64,000 bases of DNA from Pseudoalteromonas luteoviolacea B = ATCC 29581. Its GTDB lineage: Bacteria > Pseudomonadota > Gammaproteobacteria > Enterobacterales > Alteromonadaceae. The notes under the pieces were generated by a model. The model ran no database searches and had not been told where the DNA came from. It saw only the letters and a program-made list of their open reading frames with translations. The stretch covers positions 1-64,000 of the forward strand of contig CAPN01000058.1 in the NCBI GenBank assembly GCA_000333235.1, given 5' to 3'. The first letter of the stretch is position 1. Each line of letters begins with the position of its first letter. The position numbers and the translations under genes were made by a program. Shown here piece after piece: positions 36,581 to 43,957 of the stretch.

Positions 36581-36788
36581 GGTAGGGGTTGGGGTTGAAA
36601 TTTAACAACCCCAACTTTCCCGCGATGATAATAAACACGAGAGCGAAAGCCGAGAACAAGACACGTTTTCCCAAATAGTGAGACATTGATTTTCCGTGAT
36701 TTCGCCCACTCACCATCATAAACAGAGCGCGAAACAAATTAAAAATAACAAAGCCCAGTAAGAGCACGATAACAATTTTAATAACCAT
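36510..36788 (-). CDS. DUF2909-family twin-transmembrane protein
   Basis: This 92-residue protein has two hydrophobic helices around a basic loop: IKIVIVLLLGFVIFNLFRAL, GRNHGKSMSHYLGKRVLFSA, then a second helix and NPNPY. This matches DUF2909, often found beside oxidase and SURF1 genes with unknown function. The C-terminal tail runs 71 bases antisense into coxC, longer than I expect for the family, and the coxC terminator hairpin lies inside the coding region. It is divergent from surf1, with start codons only 11 bases apart. Confidence 0.78.
   Translation of the reverse strand: MVIKIVIVLLLGFVIFNLFRALFMMVSGRNHGKSMSHYLGKRVLFSAFALVFIIIAGKLGLLNFNPNPYLKGHTQIQTDTTKPHQQNANTKP
36588..36618 (+). terminator. 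Stem-loop terminator after coxC
   Basis: A perfect 10-bp stem GTTGGGGTTG / CAACCCCAAC with an AAATTTAA loop starts eight bases after the coxC stop and is followed by TTT. It probably ends the coxBA-ctaG-coxC transcript. It lies within the opposite-strand DUF2909 gene. Confidence 0.65.
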
Positions 36789-36799
36789 AGAGTGCCTAA

Positions 36800-37537
36800 A
36801 TGAAAAAAAAACAATTGTCTAAGCTTAGTGTAAGTTGGCTCACATTGGCAGCGAGTATCGTTGTTTTCGTGTGTCTTGGCTTAGCGTATTGGCAATTTGA
36901 ACGAGGTAAAAATAAAGAAACGTTGCTCGCCGGGCAAATAGATAAAGGGGCTTTAGTAACTGCTTTAATAGAAAACAAGGGCGAGTTATCGGATTTGCAT
37001 GGAGGGATCTTTACCATTAATGGGCGATGGGTAGAAAACGCATATTGGTTGCTTGATAATCAAATTGTCGACGGAAAGCCGGGGTATGATTTGATTGTTC
37101 CCTTTATCCTTTTAAATGATCAAATCGTGTTAATCAACCTTGGTTTTGTCGCAGCCAGTGCACCTCGAGCTTTGCCGAGTAAACTGCCTGACGTACAAAA
37201 ATTACCCCTGCAATTTGAAGTTACGCTTAAAGTTAAAAACCTCAAAGGTTTTACCTTGGCGGCGAGCGCAACCCATCCTAGCGACCTTGAAGGGGTTGTG
37301 CAGTTTTTAGATTTAAATTATTTAAGTCAAGGGGTATCGCGTGATCTAGTCCCAGCTGTTGCTTATGCTCAGCAGTCGTTAGATCCGCTGCTAACACCTC
37401 ATTTTCAACTATCCACCATGTCACCGCAAAAGCATTTCGGCTATGCCGTGCAATGGTTTTTATTAGCCGTAGCAGCTGCGCTGGTGGCGTACTTTGCTCA
37501 AAAATCACAACAAAGGAGCCTAGTGCATGAAGAATAA
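36800..37537 (+). CDS. SURF1-family oxidase assembly protein
   Basis: This 245-residue protein has the SURF1 layout: an N-terminal membrane helix (LTLAASIVVFVCLGLAYWQFER, with the conserved LGxWQxxR-like end), a periplasmic domain with FTINGRWVENAYWLLDNQ and PGYDLIVPF, and a C-terminal helix (HFGYAVQWFLLAVAAALVAY). SURF1/Shy1 helps insert haem a into subunit I. Its end overlaps the next gene by 11 bases. Confidence 0.92.
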   Translation: MKKKQLSKLSVSWLTLAASIVVFVCLGLAYWQFERGKNKETLLAGQIDKGALVTALIENKGELSDLHGGIFTINGRWVENAYWLLDNQIVDGKPGYDLIVPFILLNDQIVLINLGFVAASAPRALPSKLPDVQKLPLQFEVTLKVKNLKGFTLAASATHPSDLEGVVQFLDLNYLSQGVSRDLVPAVAYAQQSLDPLLTPHFQLSTMSPQKHFGYAVQWFLLAVAAALVAYFAQKSQQRSLVHEE

Positions 37538-38018
37538 AACCTTATGGCTATTTATTGGTTGCTGCGCCGTACCTCTAGTTGGGGCGTATGCCGCGTTGAA
37601 ACTTGATTGGTTACCGAAGGGTACGACTAATCAAGGAGAATTTGTTGCTGGAGAAAAGCATCTGAGCGCACTAAAACAGGAAAATGGCAAATTGTGGACA
37701 ATCGTTTTGAATAGTCCTTCTGGTTGTTTATCGGATTGTGATGCTCAGAAGGCGACGTTACCTGCGCTTTATACCGCTTTGGGTAAATTACAAAAAGATG
37801 TCGATATTGCTGTGCTTGGCCAGTCTGACGATACCTTACCATTTGCGGAGTACGAAGAGGATAGCACATTGCAACCCGCCCATTTGTATTTGGTCGATCA
37901 CAAAGGATTAGTTGTTTTGAAGTATCCCTATGCCAATGACCCTGAAGAGAATCGTTTGATCCAAAAGGGGCTATTGAAAGATTTGAAAAAACTATTGAGT
38001 TACGCACGGTCAAGCTAA
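37527..38018 (+). CDS. Membrane-anchored Sco-like CxxxC protein
   Basis: This 163-residue protein has one N-terminal helix (TLWLFIGCCAVPLVGAYAAL) and a periplasmic thioredoxin-like domain. It carries C67 and C71 in SGCLSDC, a CxxxC spaced exactly as in Sco proteins. A histidine, H119, precedes LYLVDHKG where Sco has its copper-binding histidine before SVALVNPKG. It is annotated in relatives only as an oxidase-linked membrane protein. I infer a divergent Sco-like copper or thiol factor for oxidase assembly. It overlaps surf1 and lies ten bases before ctaA. Confidence 0.75.
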   Translation: MKNKTLWLFIGCCAVPLVGAYAALKLDWLPKGTTNQGEFVAGEKHLSALKQENGKLWTIVLNSPSGCLSDCDAQKATLPALYTALGKLQKDVDIAVLGQSDDTLPFAEYEEDSTLQPAHLYLVDHKGLVVLKYPYANDPEENRLIQKGLLKDLKKLLSYARSS

Positions 38019-38028
38019 GGAGTACATG

Positions 38029-39018
38029 ATGGAAAAAAAATACAAAAATATCGTGTTATTTGCCTGCTTATTGGCAGCGGTAGTAGTGACGCTTGGTGCC
38101 TATACCCGCTTAAGTAATGCAGGTTTAGGATGCCCAGATTGGCCCGGTTGCTACGGGTTTTTAACCGTTCCAAACGAACATCATGAAATATCGGCCGCGC
38201 AAAGTGCGTTTCCAGAAGCGGAAATTGAGCCGAAAAAAGCATGGATAGAAATGGTTCATCGTTATTTTGCTGGGACGCTAGGTTTGGTGATCTTAGCGAT
38301 AGCTTTACTTGCAGTGCGACGCGCTGCAACACGACCTATCCCTGTGAAGCTTTCGTTGTTTATTTTAGTGCTCGTAGTATTCCAAGCCATGCTCGGCATG
38401 TGGACCGTCACCATGAATCTACAGCCCTTTGTGGTGATGGGACATTTGTTGGGTGGGTTTTCGATTTTGGCGTTACTGACCTTATTAGTACTGCGATTAA
38501 ATCAACGTTTGGTTTTCACCGATGAACCCGCGGTACGAACACTCTATCCTCTTACTCTAGGTGCGCTTGGTGTGTTAATTGTGCAAATTGCACTCGGTGG
38601 TTGGCTTGCAGCTAATTACGCCGCTCCCCATTGTGTCGGTTTGCCGCTTTGCCAAAATATTGAGCTCTTTTCATTAGAAAGTCTATTTCATTTGCCTGTC
38701 GGCGCATCGAACTATGAATATGGGGTGTTGCCATTTGAAACACGCTTGTCAATTCATTTAGTTCACCGAATTTGGGCGATGGTAACGCTCGCAGTTTTGG
38801 GGTTTGCAGCGTTTAAAGTGTATATGTCAGCAATAGGAACTCAACTAAAAGGTGCAGCCAAGCTAGTGTTATTTTTACTCATTGCGCAGGTGGTTGTGGG
38901 TGGTGCAATTGTCCATTGGCAATTTCCTCTACATTTAACGTTATTCCATAATTTCATGGCTGCAATGTTACTTATTTCCACTGTACGTCTGGTTTATTTA
39001 GTTCGGGCTAAAGCATAG
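38029..39018 (+). CDS. ctaA: Haem A synthase CtaA/Cox15
   Basis: This membrane protein of about 329 residues has eight helices and converts haem O to haem A by oxidising the C8 methyl group. It opens with GAYTRLSNAGLGCPDWPGCYG, a CtaA/Cox15 hallmark, and has paired haem-ligand histidines in EMVHRYFAGTLG, VVMGHLLGGF, HLVHRIWAM and LTLFHNFMAAM. A cysteine pair is in APHCVGLPLCQ. Two ATG codons are adjacent; the second (38029) has better spacing from AAGGAG. Confidence 0.95.
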   Translation: MEKKYKNIVLFACLLAAVVVTLGAYTRLSNAGLGCPDWPGCYGFLTVPNEHHEISAAQSAFPEAEIEPKKAWIEMVHRYFAGTLGLVILAIALLAVRRAATRPIPVKLSLFILVLVVFQAMLGMWTVTMNLQPFVVMGHLLGGFSILALLTLLVLRLNQRLVFTDEPAVRTLYPLTLGALGVLIVQIALGGWLAANYAAPHCVGLPLCQNIELFSLESLFHLPVGASNYEYGVLPFETRLSIHLVHRIWAMVTLAVLGFAAFKVYMSAIGTQLKGAAKLVLFLLIAQVVVGGAIVHWQFPLHLTLFHNFMAAMLLISTVRLVYLVRAKA

Positions 39019-39028
39019 GAGTATTAAA

Positions 39029-39937
39029 ATGGCACTAACTCAAACGTCTTTTTCCATTGCTTCAGCGTGGTATTCACGTAGCCAAGATTATTTAGCTATT
39101 TGTAAAATCAATGTCGTGCTAATGTTGGTGGTTACAGCCTGGGTTGGCGTGGCGCTTGCGCCAGATATGCAACGTTCATGGTTGATTCAATTCATGAGTC
39201 TATTGGGGATCGGGTTATTAGCAGCATCTGCTGCGGCAATCAATCATGTGGTAGATCGTAATATCGATAAGCAAATGGCACGGACACGACACCGACCTGT
39301 TGCAAATGCGAGGCTCAGTGCAAATCAAGCGATTGGTTTTGCGTCGTTACTAGCAGTATTTGGCACGGCGATTATTGTGATATTCAGTAATTGGTTGTGC
39401 GCGGTATTAACCCTTGCTTCTTTGGTTGGCTATGCGGTGATTTATACCTCTTTTTTAAAACGCAAAACGCCGCAAAATATCGTTATTGGCGGGTTAGCCG
39501 GAGCCATGCCGCCTTTACTTGGATGGGTGAGTGAAACCGGTACCTTGGCACCTGAACCTTGGTTACTTGTTATGATTGTTTTTACTTGGACTCCACCGCA
39601 CTTTTGGGCTCTTGCCATTGCAAGGCGAAATGATTATGCCCGCGCTAATGTACCAATGTTGCCAGTGACGCACGGTATTGAGTTTACAAAAATGTGCATT
39701 TTGGGTTATACCATTTTGCTGACCTTAGTGTGTATTTTACCTTATTTGATTGGCATGTCTGGGGCGGTTTATTTAGCCTCTGCGTGCATACTCAATGGCA
39801 TGTTTATGCTTAAGGCATTTGAGCTTTATCGAGATAAATCAGAACGTTCCGATACTAGGGCAATGTCACTTTTTCGTTTTTCTATCTTTCATTTACTGAT
39901 ACTCTTTGTGGCGCTATTCGTTGATAAGTGGGTATAA
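39029..39937 (+). CDS. ctaB: Protohaem IX farnesyltransferase CtaB/CyoE
   Basis: This 302-residue UbiA-family prenyltransferase makes haem O from haem B. Membrane helices surround the first aspartate-rich motif, NHVVDRNIDKQMARTRHRP, and the second, YTSFLKRKTPQNIVIGG, followed by WTPPHFWALAIARRNDYARA. It feeds CtaA, encoded just upstream. It is followed two bases later by the Sco gene. Confidence 0.97.
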   Translation: MALTQTSFSIASAWYSRSQDYLAICKINVVLMLVVTAWVGVALAPDMQRSWLIQFMSLLGIGLLAASAAAINHVVDRNIDKQMARTRHRPVANARLSANQAIGFASLLAVFGTAIIVIFSNWLCAVLTLASLVGYAVIYTSFLKRKTPQNIVIGGLAGAMPPLLGWVSETGTLAPEPWLLVMIVFTWTPPHFWALAIARRNDYARANVPMLPVTHGIEFTKMCILGYTILLTLVCILPYLIGMSGAVYLASACILNGMFMLKAFELYRDKSERSDTRAMSLFRFSIFHLLILFVALFVDKWV

Positions 39938-39939
39938 CA

Positions 39940-40539
39940 ATGCGTTTTCTGTTTGTTGTTGTGAGTTTATTGGGGCTCGTTGCATGTCAACCAACCCCAC
40001 TAAAGCTGGCGGAAACAACAGTGCACTATTCTGAGCCTAAGGCACTGTTGCCTTTTGCTATTCAAGATCAGTTTGGCAAAACGCTTACGAATGAAGCGTT
40101 GCAAAGTCACTGGACGTGGTTATTTCTAGGCTATACCAGTTGTCCGGATATTTGTCCTATGACCTTAGCAAAGCTTGCCGCAGCAAAAAAGAAATTGCCA
40201 AATCACAAGGTGCAAATTTGGTTTGTATCGGTGGATCCGAACCGCGATACAGAAGAAAAGCGTGAAGCATATACAGCCTATTTCGGTGAGGATATCGTCG
40301 GGGCAACTGCCCCACATGATGTTCTTTTTCCGTTTGTGCGCAGTTTGGGGTTGGTCTATGCGATTGGCGATTCGAATCAAGCGGAATATCAAGTTGACCA
40401 TAGTGCCTCGGTGGCGTTGGTCAACCCGAAAGGGGAACTTGTTGCAATGTTTAAACCTGAGTTTGCACTGGGGAAAGTACCGCTTATCAATCAAGACAAT
40501 TTAACACGAGATTTTATTGCAATTTCTGCGTTATATTGA
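39940..40539 (+). CDS. Sco1/SenC-family copper chaperone lipoprotein
   Basis: This Sco protein of about 199 residues delivers copper to CuA of subunit II. A lipoprotein signal peptide ends in LGLVAC (lipid C16). The thioredoxin fold has the metal motif SCPDIC (C68, C72) and the conserved histidine in YQVDHSASVALVNPKG. The ATG at 39940 gives a proper lipoprotein signal; a GTG at 39928 would add four residues and overlap ctaB. It is the last gene of the oxidase locus. Confidence 0.93.
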   Translation: MRFLFVVVSLLGLVACQPTPLKLAETTVHYSEPKALLPFAIQDQFGKTLTNEALQSHWTWLFLGYTSCPDICPMTLAKLAAAKKKLPNHKVQIWFVSVDPNRDTEEKREAYTAYFGEDIVGATAPHDVLFPFVRSLGLVYAIGDSNQAEYQVDHSASVALVNPKGELVAMFKPEFALGKVPLINQDNLTRDFIAISALY

Positions 40540-40686
40540 TCTTAGACAGTCTCATGCTTTAAAACATCGCGTAAGATTGAGCTAACACGTTAATAGTTTT
40601 TAGCTTTTGAATGATCTTTTTGGCAATTTTAAGATCTCAGTCTAAGCTATTTTTATAATAACTTTTACAAGGAACGTGCTTCGCAC

Positions 40687-40953
40687 ATGATCAAACTTCC
40701 TTCTGAACTGGCTGTGTCTCACGTTGAAGAGTTGCATAAACAGCTCATTCACGAACTTCATGAAGTCCGAGATGTAACCGTTGATATTTCAGACGTAATT
40801 CGCGTCGATACTGCTTCAATTCAATTGTTATGTGCATTACAAAAACAACTGCTAGTGTCGGAGCATCGTATCGCGTGGCATGGGAAAAGCGAAGCACTCG
40901 CGCAAGCGGTGAAAGAGTTAGGGCTTAGCGAATTCTTAAACCTGCAATTTTGA
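40687..40953 (+). CDS. STAS-domain protein of the chemosensory operon
   Basis: This 88-residue single STAS domain has the anti-sigma-antagonist pattern: VTVDISDVIRVDTASIQLLCALQK, with serine S45 at the position usually phosphorylated in SpoIIAA-like proteins, and a C-terminal LAQAVKELGLSEFL. Single STAS proteins often begin F7-like chemosensory clusters; their role there is not well defined. AAGGA lies 13 bases upstream of the ATG, but GTGC-TTC-GCAC between them can fold and shorten the effective distance. A TATAAT at 40654 may be part of the promoter. Confidence 0.85.
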   Translation: MIKLPSELAVSHVEELHKQLIHELHEVRDVTVDISDVIRVDTASIQLLCALQKQLLVSEHRIAWHGKSEALAQAVKELGLSEFLNLQF

Positions 40954-40969
40954 ACTCTAAGAGGTTGGT

Positions 40970-41332
40970 ATGAAGAAAATTTTAGCGGTGGATGATTCCG
41001 CATCTATGCGTCAAATGGTGAGTTTTACCCTAAAGAAAGCGGGATTTGATGTCACTGAGGCAAAAGATGGCAGTGAAGCATTAAATATCGCCAAACAACA
41101 AGGCTTTGATGCAGTGATTTCAGATGTGAATATGCCCGTTATGGATGGTATTACACTTATTCGAGAATTACGTGCGTTACCAAGTTATAAGTTTACACCG
41201 CTGTTAATGCTCACCACAGAGTCTGGTTTGGATAAAAAATCAGAAGGTAAAGCAGCTGGTGCAACAGGTTGGATTGTGAAACCGTTCAACCCAGACCAAC
41301 TGTTAGCCGTTCTCAAGAAAGTGATTCGCTAA
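40970..41332 (+). CDS. cheY: CheY-like response regulator
   Basis: This 120-residue single receiver domain has D8/D9 (AVDDSASMRQM), phospho-acceptor D52 in ISDVNMPVMDG, T in LMLTTESG and the lysine in GWIVKPFNPDQL. It is phosphorylated by the CheA encoded next. Whether it binds a flagellar motor or serves another output is not shown. It lies 16 bases after the STAS gene with an AGAGG ribosome site. Confidence 0.94.
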   Translation: MKKILAVDDSASMRQMVSFTLKKAGFDVTEAKDGSEALNIAKQQGFDAVISDVNMPVMDGITLIRELRALPSYKFTPLLMLTTESGLDKKSEGKAAGATGWIVKPFNPDQLLAVLKKVIR

Positions 41333-41345
41333 ACAAGGAGCGGCC

Positions 41346-43439
41346 ATGAGTATCGACTTGAGTCAATTTTTTGAGGTTTTTTTTGAAGAAAGCTTCGAAG
41401 GATTAGACGTCATGGAGGCTGAGTTATTAAATCTTCGTCCCGGAGAAGAAGACTCAGAAACCATCAACACGATTTTTAGAGCTGCGCACTCTATCAAAGG
41501 GGGCAGTGGTACATTTGGATTTACCTCGGTATCCGATTTCACGCACGTGTTAGAAACACTCCTTGACCAGATCCGTGATGGCCGCAGAAAGCTCACCTCT
41601 GAACATATTAATCTTCTTTTGCAATCCGTTGATTGTTTGCGTGCGATGCTATCTGCTTTGCAGAATCAATCCGAACCCGACGCATCGGAAAGTCAAAAGC
41701 TTAAAGCTCAATTTGAGCGGATCTTAGGGCTGTCCTCAAGTGAAGAGCAAGCCAGTGCGACAGCACAGGCCGCACCAGAAAAACAAACCTATCAGATTGA
41801 CTTCAAACCTCATGCTCATCTATTTAAAACGGGTAATGAACCTCTTTACATGATCGGTGAGTTGGCCGAACTCGGCGACCTAGACATTGAGGTGTTTACC
41901 GATGCTATCCCTGTTTTTGATGAATTTAATCCAGAAGATTGCTATTTGGCTTGGCGGTTCTTTTTAACAACGAGCTCACCGACGACAGCAATAGACGAAA
42001 TATTTGAGTGGGTTGAAGATGACGCAGATATTTCTGTGACCTTGTGCGGTGGATTGTTTGAGGATGAAGCTGAAGAATCGATAGCATCATCACCAGAAGT
42101 TGAAAACGCGAAGCCGAGTGTTAAGCCTACCCCTGAAGTAGTCACTGCCGCAGCAGAAAAACCACTAGCGAAAGCCAATGCGGCGGTTGCCGAAGCGAAA
42201 AAAAGCCAAGACAATGCATCAACATCAATTCGAGTTGGTATTGATAAGGTTGATTCTCTCATCAATATGGTAGGCGAATTAGTAATAACGCAAGCGATGC
42301 TAAGTCAGCTTGGTGAACAAGACATGACGGAAAGTACGGTTGCCGCATTGCAAGAAGGGCTAGCACAACTGGCGCATAACACGCGAGATTTACAAGAAAG
42401 TGTCATGCGTATCCGTATGTTACCGATAAGTTTTGTGTTTAGCCGTTTTCCTCGTTTGGTGCGCGACATTTCTCAAAAGCTAAACAAGCAAGTTGAATTG
42501 AAATTACTTGGTGAGCAAACTGAACTCGATAAAACGGTGATGGAGAAAATCTCTGATCCAATGGTTCATTTGGTTAGAAACTCACTAGATCATGGTATTG
42601 AAACCCCAGAGCAGCGTATTGCTGCAGGGAAAGATCCGGTGGGTACGCTTACCCTAAACGCGTTTCATCAAGGCGGTAATATCGTTATTGAGATTATGGA
42701 CGATGGACAAGGATTAAATACCGAAAAAATCAAACAAAAAGCAATAGCAAATGGGTTAATCACAGAAGATGACGAGCTATCTCAAGAAGAAGTGAATGAA
42801 CTCATTTTTATGCCTGGATTTTCTACCGCAGATGCCGTCAGTGACATTTCGGGTCGTGGCGTAGGTATGGATGTTGTACGCCGAAATATTCAAGCATTAA
42901 ATGGGTCCGTTGAAGTATCGTCTGCTCGTGGCGTAGGCAGTACGTTTACGATCCGTTTGCCACTTACCTTGGCTATTCTCGATGGTCAACTTGTGCAAGT
43001 TGCTGAACATACATACATTATCCCGTTAATTTCGATTGTAGAATCACTGCAAATCGACGTCAAAAAAGTAAGTCGAGTTGGTAAAAACCTCGATGTATTG
43101 CGTTTACGAGATGAATATATTCCGATCCTTCGACTTTACGATATCTTCAATCATGATGGTGCGATAGAAGCATTAGATAAATCATTACTCGTCGTGGTTG
43201 AAAGTGATAATCAAAAAGTGGGCTTATTAGTGGATGATTTATTGGCCCAGCAACAGGTTGTTATTAAGAGTTTAGAAGCGAATTACAAGCGTGTCGATGG
43301 TATTTCTGGCGCAACAATCTTGGGAGATGGGCGAGTCTCGCTAATTATCGATATTAGTGGATTGGTGAAACTCAGTGGGCTTAGAAAGCCAGGTTCTCAA
43401 GAGTTGATAATCGAACAAAATGCAGAGGCGGTATCTTAA
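41346..43439 (+). CDS. cheA: Chemosensory histidine kinase CheA
   Basis: This 697-residue kinase has the five CheA domains. P1 (about 1-110) carries the phosphorylated H48 in AAHSIKGGSGTFGF. A P2-like region (about 150-235) binds regulators. P3 (about 290-355) is the dimerisation helix pair. P4 ATPase (about 355-545) has LVRNSLDHGIE, DDGQGLN and GRGVGMDVVRRNI. P5 (about 545-690) is CheW-like. It overlaps cheW by one base. It receives signals from the soluble receptor encoded downstream. Confidence 0.97.
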   Translation: MSIDLSQFFEVFFEESFEGLDVMEAELLNLRPGEEDSETINTIFRAAHSIKGGSGTFGFTSVSDFTHVLETLLDQIRDGRRKLTSEHINLLLQSVDCLRAMLSALQNQSEPDASESQKLKAQFERILGLSSSEEQASATAQAAPEKQTYQIDFKPHAHLFKTGNEPLYMIGELAELGDLDIEVFTDAIPVFDEFNPEDCYLAWRFFLTTSSPTTAIDEIFEWVEDDADISVTLCGGLFEDEAEESIASSPEVENAKPSVKPTPEVVTAAAEKPLAKANAAVAEAKKSQDNASTSIRVGIDKVDSLINMVGELVITQAMLSQLGEQDMTESTVAALQEGLAQLAHNTRDLQESVMRIRMLPISFVFSRFPRLVRDISQKLNKQVELKLLGEQTELDKTVMEKISDPMVHLVRNSLDHGIETPEQRIAAGKDPVGTLTLNAFHQGGNIVIEIMDDGQGLNTEKIKQKAIANGLITEDDELSQEEVNELIFMPGFSTADAVSDISGRGVGMDVVRRNIQALNGSVEVSSARGVGSTFTIRLPLTLAILDGQLVQVAEHTYIIPLISIVESLQIDVKKVSRVGKNLDVLRLRDEYIPILRLYDIFNHDGAIEALDKSLLVVVESDNQKVGLLVDDLLAQQQVVIKSLEANYKRVDGISGATILGDGRVSLIIDISGLVKLSGLRKPGSQELIIEQNAEAVS

Positions 43440-43933
43440 TGCAAACTGGAACAGCATTGCAGTCCGAATTCAATCAACGACTTGGTCTTGGTGAGGATCA
43501 CGACGAAAAACAATATTTAACGTTTTTAATGGCAGGAGAAGAATACGGCGTTGATATCTTGTCTGTGCAAGAGATCCGTGGTTGGACAAGTGCAACAGCC
43601 ATTCCAAATGCGCCAGACTTTGTCAAAGGGGCGATTAATCTGCGAGGCACGATAGTACCCATTATCGATCTGCGTTTACGCTTTGGGATTGACCCTATTG
43701 CATACGGGCCTCTGACCGTGGTGATAGTGGTTGCGGTTGAATTTAAAGAACAAACAAAAACAATGGGGATCGTCGTAGACGGTGTCTCGGATGTTTATAG
43801 TATCAGTGAAGAAAAAGCAAAGGATGTTCCGGATTTTCAGGAGTCATCAAGTTCTCAGTACGTAGACGGACTCGTCAACGTCGGTGAAAAAATGGTCGTG
43901 CTTTTGAATTTGCAAAAGACGCTACAAATTTAG
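43439..43933 (+). CDS. cheW: Chemosensory coupling protein CheW
   Basis: This 164-residue single CheW domain (TFLMAGEEYGVDILSVQEIR, IPNAPDFVKGAINLRGTIVP, LRLRFGI, VDGVSDVYSI) links receptor and CheA. It is translationally coupled to cheA through an ATG overlapping the stop, and precedes the receptor gene by 24 bases. Confidence 0.96.
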   Translation: MQTGTALQSEFNQRLGLGEDHDEKQYLTFLMAGEEYGVDILSVQEIRGWTSATAIPNAPDFVKGAINLRGTIVPIIDLRLRFGIDPIAYGPLTVVIVVAVEFKEQTKTMGIVVDGVSDVYSISEEKAKDVPDFQESSSSQYVDGLVNVGEKMVVLLNLQKTLQI

Positions 43934-43957
43934 CAAGAAAAATGAAGGTGATTAATT

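Noticed and set aside
36588-36618. The hairpin as evidence against the DUF2909 gene being real
   Set aside because: The protein sequence matches a known small family through this very segment, so the gene and the terminator appear to coexist.
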